Of a DNA stretch of 46,975 nt, positions 40,931-46,975 are shown in pieces; the stretch's first letter is position 1; each line of letters begins with the position of its first letter. The stretch covers positions 1 to 46,975 of the forward strand of contig JALVWC010000015.1 of NCBI GenBank assembly GCA_027038505.1, read 5' to 3'. This DNA comes from Nanobdellati archaeon. GTDB taxonomy: Archaea > EX4484-52 > WAPT01. The notes under the pieces are model-generated. The model had not been told where the DNA came from. It was given only the letters and a program-made list of their open reading frames with translations, and ran no database searches. The translations under genes were made by a program, and so were the position numbers.

Positions 40931-42946
40931 TCATACCTTCTTTATGTAGCCTGCGCGCGGTTCAAATATTTCCCCGTTTCTCTTCAGCTTGTCCAGTATT
41001 TCCGCGGCATCGCTTATCCCGCTGCTCTCCGCTGCCGCGAGGAGATCCGAGATGTTGACCATGCCTTCGGGACTTTCGTTCTGGAGGTTCTCTATCAATG
41101 CAAGGAGCAGCTTTATCTTGTTGCGCTGGCTTGAGGAGATTCCCGTCTCTATCCTGTCTATGTCCAGGTGGCCCGTTTCGGGGTCGAGCCCGAGCTTCAT
41201 GAGATAGTTCTTCATTATTCTCACGGCTCTTTCAGCATCTTTTTTCGTGACTTTTTTGGAAAGCCGCACCCTTGCGGAAGCTTCAGCCAACCTTATTATG
41301 GCTTCAAGCTGCCTCGTGGTTATGGGGACACCCCCGGTATTTTCCTGGGAGTATTTATTCCTCAAGCTAACATAGAAATTCTCTATGTACTTTTCAGCAG
41401 CCTTCGTAAGCCCGGGAAACACGTTGTTTCTTGCATAGGCTATGTACTTTCTGAGGAGCTGTGGGTCTATGGGCGGCTCCTCACTTTCGGGATCCTCGTG
41501 CAGCTTGAGAATGTGCCTCACGAGCTGTTTATCCCTTTCCGGATCGGGAACATCTCTTATTGCAAAGATAAGGTCAAACCTGGAAAGCAAGGTTTCAGGC
41601 AGTCCTATCTGTTCCGGGAGGGGTGTGAACGGGTCAAACCTTCCGAATTTTGGATTTGCCGCAGCGAGTATTGTGGTCTGCGCCTGAAGCGTTGCCTGCA
41701 CGTTTGCTTTGGCCACAGTACACGTCTGCTGCTCCATAATCTCGTGCATGGCAACTCTGTCCTCAGCGCTCATCTTGTCTATCTCATCCACCACAGCTAT
41801 ACCCTTGTTAGCCAGCACGAGCGCTCCTGCTTCGAGAGCCCAGCCCTTGAGGAACTCATCCCTCACCACCGTTGCTGTAAGACCGGAAGCTGTGGCTGCC
41901 CTGCCAACAACATACCTCGCCTTTGGTGCCAATTTGGCCACATATTTTAGCAGGGCTGATTTACCCGCACCGGGATCTCCCACCAGCAAGATGTGAATGT
42001 CCCCCCTCGTTACAGTGCCGTCCTTTCTCTCCTTCCTGACGCCACCGAACAACTGCAGTGCTATCGCTTCCTTCACATCCTCATAACCATAAATCGACGG
42101 GGCTATTGATTTTATCAGCAACTCGTAAATGTCCGGCCTTTTGGCAAGTTTTTTTATTTCCTTTTCGTCCTCCTCCGTTATCTCTATGTCCTCATACTCA
42201 AGCTCGAGCGGTTCTATGTAGTTGGCCTCGATGTAAAGATCTCTCCTTTTGGTTTCCTTCTCCGTCCCGAACCCGAGAGGTTTGTCCCTCAATATCCCGC
42301 TCATCCTTACCTTAGCTCCGGGGACCACTCTTTTCTGGAACTTCGGATCAACGAGGTCATCCCTCAGGAACACCGATATCTTGGATGGCTGGGCTCCCTC
42401 AACCTTCTCGGGTATTTCCTCCACGACCACGTGCTGAATATCAACAAGCCTCCTATCCACAAGCTCAAAATGCTTCTTGTTCCCGCAATCACACATGGCC
42501 GGCTTTTTAAGCGTTGGCTTCTCCTGCAGGAGGGTTATTCTCTGACCGCAGTACCCACACTCAAACGTGGCTGCGGTTATCTCCGGCCTCACTTCCGATG
42601 CGAGTTTTATCACACCCTCAATTCCTATGAACTTGTTGATGTGCTTACTTCTTATGTGCTTGATGGGAATAACGTAATCCTCGGGCAGATTGGAAAATCT
42701 GACGTTCAGCTTACCCTCAAACTCCTCACCAAGATCAATCGCGAGGAGGGCTTCATCAACAGCTTTGAAGAACTCGTCCGGGTTCTCAACAAGAAAGTCA
42801 GCCAAGTCGGGGTCAAAAAGTTCAAGCTTCTGAAAATCTATGATCGCGCTCGTTTTCTTTTGAGCTGCTTCGAGAATTTCCTTGTAGGCTGCTTCAGAGA
42901 AGAACAGCTCCAGTCTTTGAACAAGTTCATCATATTCCAGATCCAT
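40931..42946 (-). CDS. mcm: Replicative DNA helicase MCM
   Basis: The 671-residue hexameric helicase has an N-terminal domain with an atypical zinc site (C130-x2-C133 ... C152-x-C154), an OB fold, and the AAA+ core. The core holds Walker A GDPGAGKS (323-330), Walker B IAVVDEIDKMS and the arginine finger LLSRFDLIF. A C-terminal winged helix follows (NLQNESPEGMVNISDLLAAA). No intein is present. A TATA-like box is 27 bases before ATG 42946. It is first in a run with the RPA-like protein, aif2b, DUF424, nmd3 and aif1A. Confidence 0.97.
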   Translation of the reverse strand: MDLEYDELVQRLELFFSEAAYKEILEAAQKKTSAIIDFQKLELFDPDLADFLVENPDEFFKAVDEALLAIDLGEEFEGKLNVRFSNLPEDYVIPIKHIRSKHINKFIGIEGVIKLASEVRPEITAATFECGYCGQRITLLQEKPTLKKPAMCDCGNKKHFELVDRRLVDIQHVVVEEIPEKVEGAQPSKISVFLRDDLVDPKFQKRVVPGAKVRMSGILRDKPLGFGTEKETKRRDLYIEANYIEPLELEYEDIEITEEDEKEIKKLAKRPDIYELLIKSIAPSIYGYEDVKEAIALQLFGGVRKERKDGTVTRGDIHILLVGDPGAGKSALLKYVAKLAPKARYVVGRAATASGLTATVVRDEFLKGWALEAGALVLANKGIAVVDEIDKMSAEDRVAMHEIMEQQTCTVAKANVQATLQAQTTILAAANPKFGRFDPFTPLPEQIGLPETLLSRFDLIFAIRDVPDPERDKQLVRHILKLHEDPESEEPPIDPQLLRKYIAYARNNVFPGLTKAAEKYIENFYVSLRNKYSQENTGGVPITTRQLEAIIRLAEASARVRLSKKVTKKDAERAVRIMKNYLMKLGLDPETGHLDIDRIETGISSSQRNKIKLLLALIENLQNESPEGMVNISDLLAAAESSGISDAAEILDKLKRNGEIFEPRAGYIKKV

Positions 42947-42967
42947 GGGGAGAGATTCCCGTCCAAC

Positions 42968-42978
42968 ATTTTAATTTG
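42968..42978 (-). promoter_or_regulatory. TATA-like box of mcm
   Basis: AAATTAAAATG (minus strand) is centred about 27 bases before ATG 42946, as for a leaderless mRNA. Confidence 0.45.
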
Positions 42979-43047
42979 TTTGGAAGCATGGGGAGAACTA
43001 TTTGAAGTTTGGCCATCCGAAAAATTCAAAAAGCCTGATGATTCCGG

Positions 43048-43593
43048 TTAAAGAGCGCCTATTGCCTTCAGTTTCTGCTTGAGTTTTTCTATGCTCCTTT
43101 CTATCTGTTCTACGCTCTTCCCTCCGGTACATATGATCTTGCCCGAAGTGAAAATGAGGAACACAACGTTCTCTTCATCCATCCTGTGCACAAGCCCGGG
43201 AAACTGCTCCGGCTCGTACTCGCAGTCATCAAGCTCGTAGGCTATCTTGTTGAGATTGACCTCTTTGCCCAGATACGATGATGCCACTATGTTCTGGATG
43301 TCCACCGCCTTGATCTCGTTGATGTTTATTCCCACCTTCCGCATGAGCTCAACCAGAGCGTTAACGGCTTTCTTTGCCTCTTCCGGGGATTTCGTGCCCG
43401 TGCATACGATTTTGCCCGAACTGAAAATGAGCGCTGCGGCCTTCGGTTCGTTCAGTCTGAGAACCAGCCCGGGAAACTGCTCCGGCTCGTACTCTATGCC
43501 TTCAATCTCGTTGGCAAGCTTTGCCAGCGGAATTTTAGAATCAGTCTGGCATGACGCCACGACATTGTGAATTGAGGTAGGGTGTTCCCCCAT
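43048..43593 (-). CDS. tbp: TATA-box binding protein
   Basis: The 181-residue saddle has two repeats of about 90 residues, each with YEPEQFPGLV and an FxSGKIxCTG strand (IFSSGKIVCTGTKSPEEAKK and IFTSGKIICTGGKSVEQIER). TBP binds the archaeal TATA box with TFB. The GAGGTG ribosome binding site lies at 43600-43605, and a TATA-like element about 60 bases upstream gives a short leader. Confidence 0.98.
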   Translation of the reverse strand: MGEHPTSIHNVVASCQTDSKIPLAKLANEIEGIEYEPEQFPGLVLRLNEPKAAALIFSSGKIVCTGTKSPEEAKKAVNALVELMRKVGININEIKAVDIQNIVASSYLGKEVNLNKIAYELDDCEYEPEQFPGLVHRMDEENVVFLIFTSGKIICTGGKSVEQIERSIEKLKQKLKAIGAL

Positions 43594-43645
43594 CTTAACA
43601 CCTCTTTATCTTAATATCCTTTGAGGGTATAATGTGATGAAAAGA

Positions 43646-43660
43646 TTTTTATTTTTAAAA
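43646..43660 (-). promoter_or_regulatory. TATA-like box of tbp
   Basis: The minus strand reads TTTTAAAAATAAAAA here, about 60 bases before ATG 43593. Confidence 0.45.
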
Positions 43661-43693
43661 CGGGCCAGCCAGAAGGACATTCAAATGCAAACA

Positions 43694-44365
43694 CTAATTC
43701 ATACTCTTCATCCTGATTTCCGTGGATTTTCCATACTTTATCACCTCAAACTCTCCGATTCTAAGCTCTTCCGAAAATAGCGGCATATAAAGCACGAGAG
43801 TCTCGTACTCTCCTCCCTCTCCTATCGGATTTGCCCTCGCCTTTTCCAGATCGTTCAGGAAGCTATCAAAATTCCGGTTGTCAACAATCCTTCCTATCCA
43901 ATTCTCCAATCCCTCGGCGGCAACCCTCACCACAATGAATCTGAAGCTCGCATCTCTCACTATCTCCTCCAGAAGGTTGCGCTCATCCTTCTTCCATAAT
44001 GGGGCATAGCTAACCAGTCCAAGCTCTTCGGCGATGAACTCCACGCGCATTTTCTGATACTCGCTCTGGACGGCGCCACAAACCAAGGCCTCTATGTCAT
44101 GCTCCTCCACCAATTTTCTGAGATGGGATATCATTTCCTCAACCTCCTTCTCCTTCACTCCGGACACACCAAAACTGAGGTGAGGTATGCGGGCAAGTTT
44201 ACACTGAAGAGGGACGAGGTCAAGAGCAGGGTAATGCAGCATGTAAGAGTCCTTGCTTTCCGGGATGAAGGTCACAGCAAGCCTTAACTCCATACCCATG
44301 AGTAATGTCAGGTGGGCGGCATACCAGCTGTCCTTTCCCCCGGAAAGAAGAGCAAGAGCTCTCAT
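43694..44365 (-). CDS. dph6: Diphthine--ammonia ligase
   Basis: The 223-residue ATP pyrophosphatase has the PP-loop ALLSGGKDSWYAAH at the N-terminus, the ALVCGAVQSEYQK segment and the Dph6 hallmark NPIGEGGEYETLVL near the C-terminus. It completes diphthamide on elongation factor 2. Its ATG overlaps the upstream amidohydrolase stop by one base (TAATG), so translation is coupled. Confidence 0.95.
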   Translation of the reverse strand: MRALALLSGGKDSWYAAHLTLLMGMELRLAVTFIPESKDSYMLHYPALDLVPLQCKLARIPHLSFGVSGVKEKEVEEMISHLRKLVEEHDIEALVCGAVQSEYQKMRVEFIAEELGLVSYAPLWKKDERNLLEEIVRDASFRFIVVRVAAEGLENWIGRIVDNRNFDSFLNDLEKARANPIGEGGEYETLVLYMPLFSEELRIGEFEVIKYGKSTEIRMKSMN

Positions 44366-45687
44366 TACTCATCATCCCCCGTCTCGGCTCTTTCCATCAG
44401 GCTTTCGACCCTCTTAAGGAATATGCTCATAACCCCCTCTTCACCTAAAGCGGTGTGCTTCCCCTGCTCTATCACAACATCACCATCAATCAACACGTGC
44501 TCAACGGTAAAGTAGGAAGAAGCGTAAACGATGTTTGAAACCATATTGTGATGGGGGAGCATGAAGCATGAACCTGCATTCAGAACGAGGAGATCCGCAT
44601 CTTTTTCGGGTTCGACACTGCCGTTATTGAGCCGGAACAATTTTGACGCGTTCACGGTTGCCATGTCCAGAGCTTGCTGCGCGCTCATTTCCCTCGCGTT
44701 CCATCTGAACCACTTCTGGAGGAGCGCGGCAAATTTCATCTCCTCAAGCATGTTCAGGCTGTTGTTTGAGCAAGCCCCATCCGTACCAAGTGCCGTGAGC
44801 ACTCCCGCTTTGATGTACTCTCTGAACGGAAAAGCACCGCCCGTCGCCAGCTTCATGTTGGACACAGGGCAGTGCACAACTCCCCCACCTTTTCTCGCAA
44901 GGAGGGATATCTCGTTTCTTGTGAGCCAGGCCGCATGAAACCCAACAAACCTGTCATTGAGCACTCCGAGATCATCAAGATACTCAACGGGATACTTTCT
45001 GTGGGTTCTGAAGCACTCGTGCACCTCTTTTCTTGTTTCGGAAAGGTGAATCGTGTAAAGCACATCGTAACTTTTTGCTATTTCCATGGATTCCTGCAGC
45101 AGCTCAGCGGAGCATGTATAAATTGCATGGGGGGCCACAACACCCCTTAATCTTTTGTTGCCCTTTTTCTTGAGAAGCTCGAGGAGCTTTTTACACTCCC
45201 TGAGCTCTTCCTTCCTCTTTTCCTCATTACCAAAATCAAGCATGCCGTAGCCGAGCAGGGCCTTCATCCCGGCCTTTTCAACAGCTTTTGCAGCATCCTC
45301 CATGAAAAAGTACATGTCCACGAAGCAGCACGTTCCGGTTTTAAGCATTTCGAGACAGGCAAGCAACGTACCGGCTTCAACATCCCTTCCTGTCAGCTTC
45401 GCCTCGACCCTCCATACTGAGTTCAGCCAGTCGTGAAGCTCCGTATCGTCGTTGTAACCTCTCAGAAGGGTCATTGCGGCATGCGTGTGTCCGTTTATCA
45501 GTGCGGGAAGAACAACCTTGCCCTTGCAATCTATGACCCTGTCAAATCTTTTGCTCCTTTCAATATGACCCGTAATCGCCTTTACCTTACCGTCCTCGAT
45601 GATTATGTGCTTATCTCTCAGAACATCCCGATTTCGGTTCTGAGTCACTACCCACGAACAGTTCTCAAGCAGTACATTCCCACCCAT
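44365..45687 (-). CDS. mtaD: Amidohydrolase, MTA/SAH deaminase-like
   Basis: The 440-residue TIM-barrel metal hydrolase has the first metal motif INGHTHAAMTLLRG (H67-x-H69), VAPHAIYTCS, HLSETRKEVHE with a metal His, and LGTDGACSNNSLNMLEEMKF with the catalytic Asp. A VVLPALINGHTH start and the C-terminal EKDADLLVLN strand complete the composite domain. This set fits 5-methylthioadenosine / S-adenosylhomocysteine deaminases, which return SAM by-products to purine and methionine salvage; other purine deaminases of the family cannot be excluded. GGTGTTACGGG precedes ATG 45687. Confidence 0.88.
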   Translation of the reverse strand: MGGNVLLENCSWVVTQNRNRDVLRDKHIIIEDGKVKAITGHIERSKRFDRVIDCKGKVVLPALINGHTHAAMTLLRGYNDDTELHDWLNSVWRVEAKLTGRDVEAGTLLACLEMLKTGTCCFVDMYFFMEDAAKAVEKAGMKALLGYGMLDFGNEEKRKEELRECKKLLELLKKKGNKRLRGVVAPHAIYTCSAELLQESMEIAKSYDVLYTIHLSETRKEVHECFRTHRKYPVEYLDDLGVLNDRFVGFHAAWLTRNEISLLARKGGGVVHCPVSNMKLATGGAFPFREYIKAGVLTALGTDGACSNNSLNMLEEMKFAALLQKWFRWNAREMSAQQALDMATVNASKLFRLNNGSVEPEKDADLLVLNAGSCFMLPHHNMVSNIVYASSYFTVEHVLIDGDVVIEQGKHTALGEEGVMSIFLKRVESLMERAETGDDE

Positions 45688-45720
45688 TCCCGTAACACCA
45701 AATAAAGCATGTAGATGTCA

Positions 45721-45732
45721 AACTTTTTATTG
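45721..45732 (+). promoter_or_regulatory. Weak TATA-like element before the 45755 gene
   Basis: AACTTTTTATTG is centred about 28 bases before ATG 45755, which has no ribosome binding site. The sequence is T-rich rather than a consensus box. Confidence 0.3.
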
Positions 45733-45754
45733 TTCCGAATCCATTTACCTCCTC

Positions 45755-46315
45755 ATGAAACCTGTTAGGGCTCCAGCGTTTTTCATCTCATTCACGCTTA
45801 TCGTAATCGGAGCTGTGCTTCTCACGCTCTCATCCGTCTTTGTTAAGGCGCAGAACATCTCAGCACGGTCGCTTTCAGTTGAAATTTCGAGCAACTTCAC
45901 CGAAACCCACAGGAGCGATGAGGTGCCTTTAGTTTACGGAAGCACCGCCCGTTATTCCGCCGGAATCCTGCTTTTCTCCACCTATAATTCCAGCTGGCAG
46001 AACACATCAACAGGTGTTATCGTTGTTACCCCACTGGAGTCCAAGATGTACATTTTTTTTACAGCCAAAGATAACTCAAAGATAGAAAGGAGAAGCAAGT
46101 CCATTTACTTTGGCGAGGTTCCGGATAATGCCGTCCCGACCTTCGGATACGGCCAGGACTGGCTATCGAAGGACTTTTTAGTCAGGATCATGATACCGTG
46201 CGAATCTTGTTCATTCGAAAGAAATCTGTTTTTATCAGAGGGGTCCACAACGCTCGTGCTGAGAAATGAAGGGAGAGCGTATAATTCAACCCTAATAAGC
46301 ATAAAAATAAGATGA
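45755..46315 (+). CDS. Small secreted or N-anchored surface protein, unknown
   Basis: The 186-residue protein has an N-terminal hydrophobic segment at about 8-30 (FFISFTLIVIGAVLLTLS) after MKPVRA. A beta-rich extracellular domain with several N-x-S/T sequons follows, with one CESC pair near residue 150. The start resembles a pilin-like or signal-anchor N-terminus, but lacks the Glu at +5. It may be a minor pilin or pilus-associated protein, inferred from the downstream gene. No enzymatic motifs are visible. Confidence 0.7.
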   Translation: MKPVRAPAFFISFTLIVIGAVLLTLSSVFVKAQNISARSLSVEISSNFTETHRSDEVPLVYGSTARYSAGILLFSTYNSSWQNTSTGVIVVTPLESKMYIFFTAKDNSKIERRSKSIYFGEVPDNAVPTFGYGQDWLSKDFLVRIMIPCESCSFERNLFLSEGSTTLVLRNEGRAYNSTLISIKIR

Positions 46316-46336
46316 CTGCGGGTGGGTTTTGGTATC

Positions 46337-46975
46337 ATGGAAGGAAAAACTGGAAGAGAGCAGGGAAAGGCCACAACATATTTCGAATGGACTCTGGCGA
46401 TGGTAATCTTTCTAATGATATTCGCAATCTCATTGAAATTCCTCAACGCCAAGTATCTGGTTGCATTTCATAGGCACGATCCGGAGGTGGCGGCAGCCCA
46501 GATAGTAAGGGTTGCCGAAGCTTTCAGCACGGACACGGAGGCATACATGGGGATCGTAAACGGATGTCATGTGGAGCATTACCCTGTTGAGTTCACAGCC
46601 GCCAACTCGTCCATAACCACATGCTTTCAGAAAAACAGAACGCTTCCCGTAGGTGTGCATGACGGGAAAATAAGAAGTGTGGTAACTACAGGACTGCCGT
46701 TTCTTTGCGTATCTTCCCGAGATATAAAAACATATGGATGCGTGTCCGACCTCAGGGAAGGAGCGAATAGCATACTGAACACGTATCTGGAAGTGGGATA
46801 CGGCACAACTTTCATAACCTACTTGGACTTCAATGGCACAGATTATCTATTTCAACCCGTGCTCATGCCCTCAAGCTTCCAGCGCTCTATCTACGGGTGC
46901 TCGTTCATCGAGCTGGACTTCAACACAACAGAACTCATCATGGATGCCTACTCGCCGAGACTGTGGCTGATATCT
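46337..46975 (+). CDS. Pilin-like surface protein (C-terminus cut by window edge)
   Basis: 213 codons are open to the right edge. The N-terminus MEGKTGREQGKATTYFEWTL followed by AMVIFLMIFAISL looks like an archaeal class III (type IV pilin) signal: basic residue, K-A, then Glu at +5 after the predicted cleavage and a hydrophobic stretch of about 20 residues. The extracellular part contains several cysteines and sequons. It starts 22 bases after the stop of the upstream secreted protein gene, so the two form an operon. A GTG at 46322 is an alternative start. It may instead be a TadE-like or unrelated membrane-anchored protein. Confidence 0.65.
   Translation, partial: MEGKTGREQGKATTYFEWTLAMVIFLMIFAISLKFLNAKYLVAFHRHDPEVAAAQIVRVAEAFSTDTEAYMGIVNGCHVEHYPVEFTAANSSITTCFQKNRTLPVGVHDGKIRSVVTTGLPFLCVSSRDIKTYGCVSDLREGANSILNTYLEVGYGTTFITYLDFNGTDYLFQPVLMPSSFQRSIYGCSFIELDFNTTELIMDAYSPRLWLIS

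Noticed and set aside
43633-43660. C/D-box small RNA suggested by GTGATGA
   Set aside because: No D box (CTGA) follows at a suitable distance; the sequence is better explained as the tbp promoter region.
1-46975. CRISPR arrays, insertion sequences, rRNA genes, prophage or toxin-antitoxin loci
   Set aside because: No regularly spaced repeats, transposase or integrase motifs, rRNA-like blocks or paired toxin/antitoxin genes were seen. The search was by eye, so weak elements could be missed.

Overview
This is archaeal chromosome, seen in the gene content: stalk proteins L10/P0 and L12 of archaeal type, Spt5/NusG and SecE in one operon, TBP, MCM, topoisomerase VI A and B, aIF1A, aIF2-beta, NMD3, RIO1 kinase, a Dim2-like KH protein, Dph6, tRNA-splicing endonuclease, archaeal-type Leu/Phe/Trp/Gly-tRNA synthetases, a cupin-type phosphoglucose isomerase and FtsZ. 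TATA-like boxes lie about 23-31 bases upstream of many first-gene starts (probable leaderless mRNAs), while operon-internal genes carry GGTGAT- or GGAGG-type ribosome binding sites. Large cysteine-rich surface proteins and many small unknown membrane proteins resemble DPANN or a deep euryarchaeal lineage, but the window alone does not fix the taxon. I see no insertion sequences, CRISPR arrays, rRNA genes or prophage. The longest stretches without a gene are about 240-265 bases.

Layout. 1-600: two small membrane proteins and tRNA-Gln on the minus strand. 592-1982: an ATP-cone/PD-(D/E)xK nuclease and a membrane-anchored unknown protein on the plus strand. 5092-1995 (minus): the secE-spt5-rpl11-rpl1-rplP0-rpl12 operon with a GC-rich structured leader and an oligo-T terminator. 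5223-6626: a FAD-dependent dehydrogenase. 8591-6647 (minus): FKBP-type prolyl isomerase and ftsZ. 8658-13150: a small coiled-coil protein, then pgiA, leuS and an unknown gene on the minus strand. 13208-16653 (plus): a flippase-like UPF0104 protein, a MinD-like ATPase, a GH130 glycoside phosphorylase/hydrolase and a small unknown protein. 20939-16665 (minus): trpS-pheS-pheT. 21723-21004: AIM24 family. 21825-23384 (plus): glyS. 25327-23481 (minus): tRNA-Asn, a minimal pyruvate-kinase-like protein, tRNA-Phe and endA.

31207-25370 (minus): top6B-top6A-UbiA-UPF0104-GT4, tightly packed, suggesting a lipid-linked glycan or glycolipid module behind the topoisomerase VI genes. 38267-31287 (minus): two large surface proteins followed with almost no gap by RIO1 kinase and a KH protein. 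42946-38331 (minus): mcm, an RPA-like OB protein, aif2b, DUF424, nmd3, aif1A. 45687-43048 (minus): an MTA/SAH-deaminase-like amidohydrolase, dph6 and tbp. 45755-46975 (plus): two secreted or membrane proteins, the second (cut by the window edge) with a pilin-like N-terminus.

Most of the window is translation and information processing. The accessory content is the cell-surface part: two UPF0104 proteins, GT4, UbiA, GH130, the giant DUF2341 protein with its partner, and the pilin-like pair. The most unusual items are the 231-residue pyruvate kinase barrel without B and C domains, the structured leader before secE, the stalk protein P0 without the usual acidic tail, and the surface-protein/RIO1 gene arrangement.
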